NCBI RefSeq assembly: GCF_002904165.1
Contig: NZ_CVTD020000029.1
Location: 1-64,000 of the forward strand
Length of the DNA: 64,000 nt
Source: Herbinix hemicellulosilytica
GTDB taxonomy: Bacteria; Bacillota; Clostridia; Lachnospirales; Lachnospiraceae
Direction of reading: 5' to 3'
The notes beneath the pieces were generated by a model, which did not search any database, was not told where the DNA came from, and saw only the letters and a program-made list of their open reading frames with translations. Shown here piece after piece: positions 17,507-25,175 of the stretch (position 1 is its first letter; the number at the start of each line of letters is the position of its first letter). Both the position numbers and the translations under genes were made by a program.

Positions 17507-17794
17507 TTGGGTATACAGGTATTAAAGGTTTCAGGAAATGGTAATATAAACGCTATTGCTGATACAATTAATAAATACGTAGTTGAGGATGGCATTGTCC
17601 ATATTGATGCAATAGGAATAAAGGCAACATATATGACAGTGAAAGCCCTTATACAAGCGGTTGAATATCTGGTGAGTAAAGGGTATAGGTTTAATTTGAG
17701 GCCATATTACGTTAAAGTAAACACAGCAGGAAATGATATACAGCCAATTAGTAAGACTGCCATTCGGTGGACATTGATTGCAAAGGGAAAATAA
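17507..17794 (+). CDS. SpoVS-like (Alba-fold) protein
   Basis: 95 residues from a TTG with AAGGAGGG 8 nt upstream; the upstream ATG at 17477 overlaps the Shine-Dalgarno. The pattern IQVLKVSGNGNINAIADTI, VHIDAIGIKATYMTVKALIQAVEYL follows the SpoVS family (about 86 residues), an Alba-like fold needed for late sporulation in Bacillus. Homologues occur on phages and plasmids. The basic C-terminus (IRWTLIAKGK) is compatible with nucleic-acid binding. It lies next to the iterons, so a role in replicon maintenance or in timing with sporulation is plausible. Confidence 0.75.
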   Translation: MGIQVLKVSGNGNINAIADTINKYVVEDGIVHIDAIGIKATYMTVKALIQAVEYLVSKGYRFNLRPYYVKVNTAGNDIQPISKTAIRWTLIAKGK

Positions 17795-17840
17795 TATTAA
17801 TTCTTGTACTCATAACTAAAATATGGTAATATGGTGGCAT

Positions 17841-17900
17841 ACAGCCGAGAGGGACACACTTCTCTTATACTGCATAACGCAGAGGAGAGGTGTGTTTTTT
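17841..17900 (+). ncRNA. Nested-hairpin terminator-like RNA, copy 1
   Basis: It begins ACAGCCGAGAGG. CACACTTCTC (17855-17864) pairs with GAGAGGTGTG (17885-17894) around an inner CTGC/GCAG hairpin and is followed by a T run. The 5' GAGA can alternatively pair with TCTC of the terminator arm. No plus-strand gene follows for 500 bp, so it could be a short stand-alone RNA or simply the spoVS-like terminator. Confidence 0.45.
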
Positions 17901-18026
17901 ATGCTTTGATAAATATAGGTAAATGAAGGCAAACAAGGTGGGTAAATGAGGACTGATATAAGGTAAAGGTGCAAGAAAAGGAAAAAGAGACTGTTAGATT
18001 TACAAAAATAAGGGTATATATTATAA

Positions 18027-18043
18027 TGTTCTTTATTAGAACA
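18027..18043. promoter_or_regulatory. XRE operator-like palindrome 1
   Basis: TGTTCTTTATTAGAACA is a 17-bp palindrome with TGTTCT/AGAACA arms, 5 bp past the end of the XRE gene. Two more copies lie upstream of that gene. Confidence 0.65.
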
Positions 18044-18047
18044 AAAA

Positions 18048-18293
18048 TTATTTTTCTAACCCTAATAGCCAACCAGGGCTGACTTTGAGGACTTCGCACA
18101 GGGCAAGTAACTCATAGTCAGTCACAATGCGTTTTTGTTGCTCGATTTTAGAAATACTGGCTCTGTCTATATACACGGCCAAGGTTTCCAGTTTAGCGGA
18201 TAACTGTTGTTGGGTTAGATTATTTCTTAACCTTGCAATTTTTACTCTGGAACCTGTAATATTGCGTTCTTCGGAATCCAGTATTAACTTCAT
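18048..18293 (-). CDS. XRE-family helix-turn-helix repressor
   Basis: 81 residues forming a complete HTH_3 domain (GSRVKIARLRNNLTQQQLSAKLE, IDRASISKIEQQKRIVTDYELLALCEVLKVSPGWLLGLE). Such small XRE proteins are typical lysogeny- or transfer-type repressors. Two TGTTCT-N5-AGAACA palindromes lie in the divergent intergenic region with the diguanylate cyclase gene and one just past its 3' end, suggesting autoregulation and control of the cyclase operon. Confidence 0.85.
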   Translation of the reverse strand: MKLILDSEERNITGSRVKIARLRNNLTQQQLSAKLETLAVYIDRASISKIEQQKRIVTDYELLALCEVLKVSPGWLLGLEK

Positions 18294-18308
18294 AATTACA
18301 CCACCTTA

Positions 18309-18325
18309 TGTTCTTTATTGGAACA
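18309..18325. promoter_or_regulatory. XRE operator-like palindrome 2
   Basis: TGTTCTTTATTGGAACA differs by one base from copy 1. It is 16 bp upstream of the XRE start codon, where bound repressor would block its own transcription or translation start region. Confidence 0.7.
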
Positions 18326-18356
18326 GTTGTATTTTATCCGAAGTTATGCAATAATA

Positions 18357-18373
18357 TGTTCTAATAAAGAACA
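18357..18373. promoter_or_regulatory. XRE operator-like palindrome 3
   Basis: TGTTCTAATAAAGAACA is a perfect palindrome (arms TGTTCT/AGAACA), 27 bp before the diguanylate cyclase GTG. It overlaps the likely promoter of that gene. Confidence 0.7.
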
Positions 18374-18399
18374 AACCATAAATTTGGGGGCTAATTATT

Positions 18400-19143
18400 G
18401 TGTGTAAGGGAGACAAAAATAGAGAGATAATTCGCATCGTATTAAATAAAAGATATGATATTCAATATGCCAGCATAGACAATCAAAATGCCATAAAATA
18501 CCTTGAAAAACTAGGGGATTTATATAGATTGACTGATAATTTTCCTATTGAATATGATTTGGAGGATTATAATGTCACTATTGATGAGGTTAATATTACT
18601 GGCAATATGTACTATGTAATTACTGCTGTATTAAGACATCCTAAGTGTAAAAACTGTAGAAAAGCATTGACAGATGCAGTTACTGGACTATATAACCGTA
18701 ATTATTGGGAGAAGATTATCAGTGGTGCAACCCTTCACCCTAGAACCCAAAACTTTTCCCTAATACTTATTGACGTGGATAATTTAAAAGAAATTAACGA
18801 TACATATGGACATACAGCAGGAGATAAGGTCATTGAAATAGTAGGACAAGCGATAAAAAAGTGTATAAGGAAGGAGGATGCGGGACTAAGGTACGGGGGC
18901 GATGAATTCATAATTTTACTTTTTAACCAGGATAAAAAGGCTGCTTATAGAGTAATAGAAAGAATAAGAAGAGAGATTAATAAATTAGCAGCAGGGCAAG
19001 GGATGAATATTCAAATTAGTGCAGGAGCAGCCTATTATGATTGTTTACGAAACATGGGGGACATAATAAAAATGGCAGATAGAGATTTGTACAAAGAGAA
19101 AAGAGTAAAAAATCTAAAGAAAAACAGAACAGTGAAAAATTGA
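18400..19143 (+). CDS. Diguanylate cyclase (GGDEF domain)
   Basis: 247 residues. The C-terminal GGDEF domain (about 85-240) has the substrate-binding DVDNLKEINDTYGHTAGD region and the intact catalytic motif RYGGDEF (about 164-170). The N-terminal 85 residues are a short unrecognised, possibly sensory, domain ending in a CKNCRKALTDAVTGLYNRN linker. It would make c-di-GMP from two GTP. No transmembrane segment, so cytosolic. GTG start after GGGGG. It is divergent from an XRE repressor with palindromic operators and its stop overlaps a Spo0E-like gene, so the mobile element can alter host c-di-GMP signalling under repressor control. Confidence 0.9.
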   Translation: MCKGDKNREIIRIVLNKRYDIQYASIDNQNAIKYLEKLGDLYRLTDNFPIEYDLEDYNVTIDEVNITGNMYYVITAVLRHPKCKNCRKALTDAVTGLYNRNYWEKIISGATLHPRTQNFSLILIDVDNLKEINDTYGHTAGDKVIEIVGQAIKKCIRKEDAGLRYGGDEFIILLFNQDKKAAYRVIERIRREINKLAAGQGMNIQISAGAAYYDCLRNMGDIIKMADRDLYKEKRVKNLKKNRTVKN

Positions 19144-19289
19144 AGCATTTGCTTCGGGAAATAGAAAAATTAAGAGATGAGTTGAATAAAAAAGTTACCC
19201 TCGAGGGCAAAGGAATAAACAATGAAGAGACGTTGAAATTAAGCCAGAAACTGGATGAACTTATTACAAGGTACTTAATAGATGAATAG
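19140..19289 (+). CDS. Spo0E-like aspartyl-phosphate phosphatase peptide
   Basis: 49 residues, easily missed by gene callers. From a TTG overlapping the cyclase stop (TTGA) it reads as two amphipathic helices, LREIEKLRDELNKKV and LKLSQKLDELITRYL. The SQKLDELI segment matches the Spo0E-family signature (SQ-x-LD) used to dephosphorylate Spo0A~P. The overlap implies translational coupling with the diguanylate cyclase. If functional it would delay sporulation of the host. The start codon is uncertain since no strong Shine-Dalgarno is present. Confidence 0.7.
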   Translation: MKHLLREIEKLRDELNKKVTLEGKGINNEETLKLSQKLDELITRYLIDE

Positions 19290-19541
19290 CAGGGATAAAT
19301 AGAAATTAGGTATATAAGGGACAAGGAGCAAGGTGTGGGAGAGAATCCCGCACTTTTTATTTTCCAAACTTGTTTTATATATTGTTTAACTTATTATTGA
19401 TGTACCCATCAAAATTAACTTTTCCCTTGTGCCTTTGACTTCAATCTGTTAGAATACAAGCAGAAAATATTGCTAATAATCTTCATAATGGAAAATATTT
19501 TGGTTGGTATCTAATATATTAGCAGAGGAGGAAGGGCACAT

Positions 19542-20608
19542 ATGTCCGAATATGTCTTCAAAAACGTAAATCAAATAGGGGAGAAAGAATATCAAACTGT
19601 TATTGATGGACAGGAATTAGCAGAGATGTGGAGGGATGGGATAATAACATATAACCCAGAAATCCAGAGAGGAACAAAGGTAAAAAGGGGAAAGGACAAT
19701 AGTGAAGTTGAGGTTGCTGTGTACAATAAAGCCAATGTGAAAAAATCTATACTTCTATGCTTTCAGGCCAATATTTTACGGATATGATTACATTAAATGT
19801 TCTTGAAGATGGCAATGAAAAAGTCGAACTTGATGATGAGGGTAATCTTGCTGTAGATGGCGAAATAAACATTGCAGATGGGCAGCACAGAATTAGGGCT
19901 TTAAGCATGATTCTTGAAGGAAACGAAAAAGGGGATACATTCTTCGATTTAACCGAACTAAAATTCCCTGTAAAAGTTACCCACTATAATGTCCAGACCG
20001 CACAGCAGCAATTCCACCAGTTCTCTCTAGGGCTGAAAATCAGTTCAAGCCGTGCGGAATATTTTAATCAAACGGGCCTTGCAAACATTATAGTTAGAGA
20101 ACTTATGAAAAACAGCGACCTGGCTGGTAGAGTGGAAGTAGTGAGAAATTCAATTCCCAAAAAAGATGAGAGGCATATTGTTACTTTTGCCACTCTTGTA
20201 AATGCTATAGATTTAGTTTATAAGGATTTGGAAACAAGGGTTCAGGCAATGGAACTTGCAAAATATCTGTCAGAATTTTTTAATGAACTAATAAACCTCA
20301 TTCCCGAGTTGCACAATTACGAAAAGAGAGCACAAAGTAAAGAAACATCGTTAATAGGGGAAAATTTCATGTTTTACGGATACGTAGCCATAAGCAAGGT
20401 GTTACGGGATAAGGAGAATTGGAAAGAGTATCTACCACTAATTAATAAACTCGACCTGCTAAAATCTTCTAAAGTATGGTATGCTGAAATAATTAAGGGA
20501 GGAAAGGAAAGAGGATATTCTATTATTAATACAAGTGAGAGCAGGCAGAAGTTTATAAACAAGATAGAAAGAATGTTCAAAAAACTATTAAACGAAAAGA
20601 CTGAATAA
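19542..20608 (+). CDS. DGQHR-domain (DndB-like) protein, -1 frameshifted
   Basis: Two overlapping frames together encode a protein of about 355 residues. The first frame (19542-19787) begins after a strong GGAGGAAGG site and ends prematurely; the second (to 20608) continues with NIADGQHRIRALSMILEG, the DGQHR motif of DndB-like and ParB-related proteins linked to DNA phosphorothioation and other defence loci. Reading would be restored by slipping back one base on the A6 run at 19740-19745, giving ...NVKKIYTSMLSGQYF. Programmed frameshift, recent mutation and homopolymer sequencing error are all possible. No other Dnd gene is present. Confidence 0.75.
19740..19745 (+). other. Candidate frameshift site (A6 run)
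   Basis: The in-frame sequence GTG AAA AAA TCT would re-enter the downstream frame after a one-base backward slip (AAA AAA ATC). Six adenines are a classic slippery run. No clear downstream stimulatory stem was recognised. Confidence 0.5.
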
Positions 20609-20625
20609 TTTACATTTTTTAACTA

Positions 20626-20668
20626 GGCTGACGGGTAGTTGTAGTATACTAATTTGTCAGCCATTTTG
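20626..20668 (+). terminator. Nested hairpin after the DGQHR gene
   Basis: GGCTGAC (20626-20632) pairs with GTCAGCC (20656-20662), enclosing a TAGTATACTA palindrome, and is followed by ATTTT. It begins with CTGACGGG, similar to the 5' element of the other island hairpin RNAs. Likely terminator of the DGQHR gene. Confidence 0.5.
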
Positions 20669-20939
20669 GTTAGAGATGGGAAAGGTCTAAGGAATTAGTT
20701 ATAAGGTTGATGTCTGGGGCAGGAGTATAATTTTTGTCGCATTTAAACCTACTAACCCCCTTAAACCATAAGCCTTTGCTCTGACTCACTAATATACATA
20801 TTATGATTAGGTTTAAAGAAGGGAAAAGAATAAAGGGTTAAGAATTAAAAAATAAAAATAAACTTGACATAGAAAACTAATAATTATTAGAATACCTCAT
20901 CTAGTAATGGTTTCAATATATATCGCTTTCCTTCACGTA

Positions 20940-20979
20940 ACTGTCTACTTAAATACTTAAATAGTAGGCAGTTTTTTTT
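20940..20979 (+). terminator. Strong terminator or attenuator, no upstream gene
   Basis: ACTGTCTACTT pairs with AGTAGGCAGT and is followed by eight T residues. The nearest upstream plus-strand gene ends 330 bp earlier, so a short leader RNA may be terminated here. Confidence 0.65.
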
Positions 20980-21053
20980 ATTGCCAATTACAGGCGAGAT
21001 GGGTATAAGGTATAAGGAATAGAGTCCTAAGGTAAATTGAAGTTGTCCATTTT

Positions 21054-21340
21054 ATATGAGTTATACTATAGACGAGGGGGTAAGGCTTACAAAAAAACCA
21101 AAATTTCTTGTATGTTATACTTCTATTAGAGGGGTAAGGTTCAAAAAATTTCAAATTTCTTATGAGTTATACTATAGATGTCGGGATAAAAGGCGAATAA
21201 AAAATTTCAAATTTAATTTATGTTATGCTCAATAATGTAGGGGGTAAGGCTCATAAAAAACTCAAAATTTCTTTTATGTTATACTCCTAGTAGAGGGGGA
21301 AAATGATTCTTATAAAATTTAAAAAAGTTTGAAAACCCCC
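21054..21340 (+). repeat. Five-copy ~55 bp tandem repeat array
   Basis: Five degenerate units start with GTTATACT-like sequence at 21060, 21114, 21166, 21222 and 21279 (spacings 54, 52, 56, 57). Each continues with a TAGAGGGGGTAAGGCTC-like block, an A-run and TCAAAATTTC. It lies in a 900-bp gene-free region before a leader peptide. The regular period with conserved interior excludes a CRISPR array; iterons, a centromere or a regulator-binding array are the options. Confidence 0.7.
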
Positions 21341-21394
21341 TGACTTTTAAAATACATTTTACTCTAAGTTATGGACTATAAGGGAGGTGGTTTT

Positions 21395-21469
21395 GTGATT
21401 AATATTAGAGCACCCGATAAAGAAAAAATGAGAGGCATTTTGCCGAATGCCCCTCTCATGTATTGGTAA
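21395..21469 (+). CDS. 24-residue leader peptide over a hairpin
   Basis: GTG at 21395 follows the strong site AAGGGAGGTGG and opens a 24-codon ORF ending in MYW. Within it GAGAGGCATT pairs with AATGCCCCTCTC around TTGCCG, a stable hairpin inside the coding sequence. Together these resemble a translation-controlled leader for the gene starting at 21527. No U-run follows the hairpin, so any control may be translational. Confidence 0.45.
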   Translation: MINIRAPDKEKMRGILPNAPLMYW

Positions 21470-21526
21470 CAGAATATAAATATGAACTTATTAATAATTA
21501 TATCAAAGACAAAGGAGAGATGGAAT

Positions 21527-22618
21527 ATGAAAAATATAAATAAATCTGTTAATTCTAAGGAACTTCAAAAGCACATATGTCAATTAGGGCACTTTATAAA
21601 AAGATATGTAAATGGTCAGTTTGATAAAGAATACGATTTTGTAAATCCGTGTGGTTTTGACCATATAATTAATTCTTCGGTATTTCCTGTTGACGGTGAA
21701 TATAAACAAGCATTAATTGACGAAAATGCCATTACAATAATTATGAATAACGGAGATATTGTAGAATATGTAAAATCTAAAAGAAGTTATTATACTAAAG
21801 AAGAAATACTAAAAACAGCAGAAGAACTTTTTTGCGGAAAAGAATTAATGTTAGAAGAGCACCATACAAAAATGAATGGAAAAGATGAAAAAATAGTTTA
21901 TGTAATAAGTTATGATGAAGCAATCAAAAAGATTGAAAATGCATTTAATTGTGGCAGGATGCGAGTGAAGAAGAAAGATTTTACTGTGAATTTAGAGCAT
22001 GAGGAAATTGCTTCAATAGCATTTTTGAGTAATCCAATGGAACAGGGAATTATATATTGCTATAATAAAATTTTTGTACGAACTATTAGTGTAAGAAAAA
22101 CAGTTCAAAATAAAATTATCCAATCCAACAAATTTAGAAGCCATATGCAAGTGCATGAGAAAGATTTTATAATTCCTTATCAAAATGTTATTCAATATGC
22201 TTCATATAAAGGATACTTTAATGATATAAATAAGAGATTCGTAGATATGGTAGTTGAATTTCCATTTAATATCGGATACTCATTGCTTTGCGAGACAACT
22301 GATAAGGATTCTATTGTATATGCGAAGAGAAAGAACAGAGAGATATACAGCAGGTTTACCTTGGATGGGGAAAAGAAACTAACGAATAAATGTGTTTTTG
22401 TCTTAAATAGAAGCAATCAGAAGCCTGATGAATACTACCTTATTACCATGTTCCCAGGAGAATACCTGGTAAAAGAGCCGCAGGACAAAAATATAAAAGA
22501 CGAATTAGAAAGGCAGAGAATGCTGGAGTTTTGGAGAAATCATGCACTTGTATTTAATCCTAAGGACGTTGATTTAGAAACAGCAACTTACTCATGTCCA
22601 TATAATTTAGGGGCATAG
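21527..22618 (+). CDS. Protein of unknown function
   Basis: 363 residues from ATG 21527, preceded by AAAGGAGAG; the longer ORF start at 21482 has no ribosome-binding site. Lysine-rich, soluble, mixed alpha/beta. The N-terminal third has an NPCGFDHIINSSVFPVDGEY stretch and an acidic beta segment; the C-terminus has LITMFPGEYLVKEP. No motif of a known family recognised. It follows the leader peptide and repeat array. The region 21.5-24.0 kb is a set of acidic or unknown proteins of the kind found as plasmid or ICE accessory genes. Confidence 0.6.
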   Translation: MKNINKSVNSKELQKHICQLGHFIKRYVNGQFDKEYDFVNPCGFDHIINSSVFPVDGEYKQALIDENAITIIMNNGDIVEYVKSKRSYYTKEEILKTAEELFCGKELMLEEHHTKMNGKDEKIVYVISYDEAIKKIENAFNCGRMRVKKKDFTVNLEHEEIASIAFLSNPMEQGIIYCYNKIFVRTISVRKTVQNKIIQSNKFRSHMQVHEKDFIIPYQNVIQYASYKGYFNDINKRFVDMVVEFPFNIGYSLLCETTDKDSIVYAKRKNREIYSRFTLDGEKKLTNKCVFVLNRSNQKPDEYYLITMFPGEYLVKEPQDKNIKDELERQRMLEFWRNHALVFNPKDVDLETATYSCPYNLGA

Positions 22619-22651
22619 GTATAACTTTATATAAATATGAAATCTTTAACG

Positions 22652-22680
22652 GCAGATACTTGAATTTTTCAAGTATCTGC
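22652..22680. other. 13-bp perfect inverted repeat with 3-nt loop
   Basis: GCAGATACTTGAA (22652-22664) is followed by TTT and its exact complement (22668-22680). There is no U-run after it, so it may be a weak terminator for the upstream gene, a transcript-stability element or a protein-binding palindrome for the gene at 22724. Confidence 0.6.
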
Positions 22681-22723
22681 TGATATAAGAAATATAAATT
22701 TCTATAAGAAAGGGGTTTATACT

Positions 22724-23434
22724 ATGAGAATATTATTTAACTATAAAATTACAGATAGGGTAGCAAATCAAATTGAAAGTGAATATAAAAAGCCATTAAA
22801 TAAAATTACTGAAGAAGAATTAAAAGTCTTGCTAAATGATTTTCTTATGGATAGTGAAAAAGAGTATGTATGGACCGAAGAAGATATTCACTATATATGT
22901 TCTTTAGAATTTGGTAGCGAGTATGATAAATATGATAATGCTTTTTATGAGGTAAGAGAATTAGGAATTTATATCGCCGAAGATTGGTCATGCAGTCAAT
23001 TATATAACTATGGAAAAATTGGCGATACTGATAACTTCATAGAATATTATTTAACTTATTATACAGGCAACTCCGAGTATCTGATGGAATCAATTTTTGA
23101 AATAGACTGGGCAGATGAAGAAAATATATGTAAAAAAGCAGTAGATGACCTGATAAAGAAATATGAAGACGAAAAAGATGGAGAAGACACTATAGAATTT
23201 CATGGTGTAAATGGTGGCAGCCTTGAATCAGAAATTGATAATTATCTAAAAGAAAATGGATATGATGCAGATGGTGACTATGTAATCGGAACATATCTTG
23301 GCAAAGAAATCTTTAAAATAAAAGACAAATTATATTACTTAGATGATGATAGTTGGACTTATAATAATGAATACCATTGGTATATGCAAGAAGTCGGCAA
23401 AAAATGTTATGAGTACTTTGGCTACAATAAATAA
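22724..23434 (+). CDS. Acidic protein of unknown function
   Basis: 236 residues, strongly acidic, Tyr- and Asp-rich (for example DEENICKKAVDDLIKKYEDEK). No signal peptide or transmembrane segment. High acidity raises the possibility of a DNA-mimic or anti-restriction-type protein, but no ArdA/Ocr signature is recognisable. AGAAAGGGG precedes the ATG. It ends before a 10-bp-stem terminator. Confidence 0.6.
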   Translation: MRILFNYKITDRVANQIESEYKKPLNKITEEELKVLLNDFLMDSEKEYVWTEEDIHYICSLEFGSEYDKYDNAFYEVRELGIYIAEDWSCSQLYNYGKIGDTDNFIEYYLTYYTGNSEYLMESIFEIDWADEENICKKAVDDLIKKYEDEKDGEDTIEFHGVNGGSLESEIDNYLKENGYDADGDYVIGTYLGKEIFKIKDKLYYLDDDSWTYNNEYHWYMQEVGKKCYEYFGYNK

Positions 23435-23448
23435 ATTGTTTTTGACCG

Positions 23449-23477
23449 AAGGGGAATAAATCCTTATATTCCCCTTT
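23449..23477 (+). terminator. Terminator after the acidic protein gene
   Basis: AAGGGGAATA (23449-23458) pairs perfectly with TATTCCCCTT (23467-23476) around an 8-nt loop; the U-run is short. Confidence 0.65.
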
Positions 23478-23518
23478 GCAACAAAATTAATTATAAATAG
23501 TTTCGGGGGTGTATGTTT

Positions 23519-23980
23519 ATGATTAATTATGAAAAGATTAAAAATATCCTAGAAAATATAGATATCAGAGAAGTTGTTAGAGAAGCATACTATGCTACTT
23601 GTGGAAACGAGTGTAGGGGCACGGCACAGATAAATCTTCATACAGGTAAAATTTGCGGTGCTACTTATACAACAGGGCAATTTGATGAAGATTATGAAGA
23701 TTTTATGGATTTGTACACAGTTTATCCAGGTACCGAATACTTAAGAAGCGAAGTGTTTGGTGGAATTGAAAGAGAAATACCTGAAGACATGGATGAATAT
23801 GAATATTGCAAGCAGAATGGTATTAGTGTTGATGAATTAAAAATAGACATGTTAACTTTTTATGCAGAGGAAAACAAAATTAGAGACCAATGGCTTGAGG
23901 AAATAGAAAAAAGAGAAAAGAAAAGTAAAGAATCAAATGATGATTATAACCTTTATGATGATTATGACTCGTACTATTAA
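23519..23980 (+). CDS. Acidic protein of unknown function
   Basis: 153 residues from ATG 23519, 7 nt after GGGGGTG (ATG 23513 is too close). Very acidic with a Tyr/Asp-rich tail. Contains ATCGNECRGTAQINLHTGKICG, with Cys residues that could bind a metal. No family recognised. Followed by a clear terminator. Confidence 0.55.
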   Translation: MINYEKIKNILENIDIREVVREAYYATCGNECRGTAQINLHTGKICGATYTTGQFDEDYEDFMDLYTVYPGTEYLRSEVFGGIEREIPEDMDEYEYCKQNGISVDELKIDMLTFYAEENKIRDQWLEEIEKREKKSKESNDDYNLYDDYDSYY

Positions 23981-24030
23981 GAATATTATTTGATATGCTA
24001 TTGTATATTTGTTTAATATCTATATTATGA

Positions 24031-24062
24031 AGTGCATACCTTAACTGGTATGTACTTTTTTA
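24031..24062 (+). terminator. Terminator
   Basis: AGTGCATACC (24031-24040) pairs with GGTATGTACT (24047-24056, one G-U) and is followed by a T run. Confidence 0.8.
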
Positions 24063-24150
24063 TATGGATTTAGGCATAAAAAGGGTTTTACTTAAAATTA
24101 TAGAATAAATAAAGTAAGGCCTATGGTTTTAAGGTGTAAGGGGCGATAGC

Positions 24151-25002
24151 ATGCTTGATAACAATAGTTACGTATATAAAAAAGAAGTGGACTGGTCGGT
24201 GCTGCAGCAGGGTGTAAGCATTCCAGTAACCATACAGGTAGTTTTCCAAACTACTATAAATAAGTTTTTGCCAAGAGGTCAGTCTAAAGACATTTATCTG
24301 GTACTGGAAGGAAAGACTTATAAGGCAAGGCTTGTAAATCAGAAATTTGATGAGAGAAAATATCCAAACAGAAAAGATATACTGCAAATAAGGTATCATC
24401 CACAAAGTGAGATTGCGGAAAGACTTAGAAGCATTTTTGCTGTAAGTTACAGGTATATATTAGAGGAGAGAAATAGCCTGCCTGAAAATCAACGCAAATT
24501 TATAAAAGTTCCTGAAGAACAAAAAGAATACCTTGCTATATATACAACAGACTATCCAGATACATATCTGCTTGAATGTATTACGCAGGAGGATACTAAA
24601 ATAATTAGAGAAGCAATGGCTAATGAGGATGAACAAGAATATGAAGCCAGTATAAACTATAACACTGTTGACTATACTGCCACTATTGCTACCGTAAATC
24701 AAATGGTAAAGGTCCGTAAACTTAACAGAGCAATAGGGGAAACCTTGAAATTTCTTTATAATTATCGCTGCCAGATATGTGGAGAGAATATTAGTGCAAG
24801 ATATGGAGTCAATATTGTAGAATCTCACCATATAGACCCATTTGTTGAATCCCTCAATAATAATGCAGAAAATCAGGTTATTATTTGTCCCAATCATCAT
24901 CGGATTATTCATAGGGCAAGACCTGTTTTTAACAGGAGAAAATTAATTTTTGTTTATCATAATGGAGTAGAAGAAAGGATTATATTAAATCAGCATTTAT
25001 AG
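24151..25002 (+). CDS. HNH endonuclease, restriction-like
   Basis: 283 residues. The C-terminal HNH domain has paired zinc Cys residues (CQICGENI, about 209-216), the catalytic SHHIDPF segment (about 229-235) and CPNHHRIIH (about 248-256). The N-terminal 200 residues form a separate beta-rich domain, probably for DNA recognition as in HNH-type restriction enzymes. It has its own terminator and is separated by 173 bp from the methylase operon, so it is a neighbouring, not clearly integrated, component. A ribosome-binding AAGGGGCG precedes the ATG. Confidence 0.8.
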   Translation: MLDNNSYVYKKEVDWSVLQQGVSIPVTIQVVFQTTINKFLPRGQSKDIYLVLEGKTYKARLVNQKFDERKYPNRKDILQIRYHPQSEIAERLRSIFAVSYRYILEERNSLPENQRKFIKVPEEQKEYLAIYTTDYPDTYLLECITQEDTKIIREAMANEDEQEYEASINYNTVDYTATIATVNQMVKVRKLNRAIGETLKFLYNYRCQICGENISARYGVNIVESHHIDPFVESLNNNAENQVIICPNHHRIIHRARPVFNRRKLIFVYHNGVEERIILNQHL

Positions 25003-25031
25003 AAAACAGGTTGCATTTGCCTGTTTTTATT
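25003..25031 (+). terminator. Terminator of the HNH gene
   Basis: AAACAGG pairs with CCTGTTT around a 9-nt loop and is followed by a T-rich run, immediately after the HNH stop codon. Confidence 0.8.
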
Positions 25032-25175
25032 TTTGTGCATAGTACAGTGATTTGATATAGCGTGATTAATAATAATTGGAAACAAAACTATTGACTTTTC
25101 CTAAAAATAGTAATATTATATACGTAAAGAAAGTTTATTAAGGGGAAATTATGTTATAGAACGATGGTGAGTTGA

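Noticed and set aside
19542-20608. Dnd phosphorothioation system
   Set aside because: Only the DGQHR-type protein is present; no DndA, C, D or E homologue was seen, and HerA lies in another operon.
21054-21340. CRISPR array from regularly spaced repeats
   Set aside because: Units are conserved through most of their length, so there are no unique spacers, and no cas genes are in the window.
24107-24115. AAATAAAGT copy before the HNH gene as another transposon-end site
   Set aside because: The flanking bases do not match the longer motif of the end region, and the 9-mer is expected by chance in AT-rich DNA.
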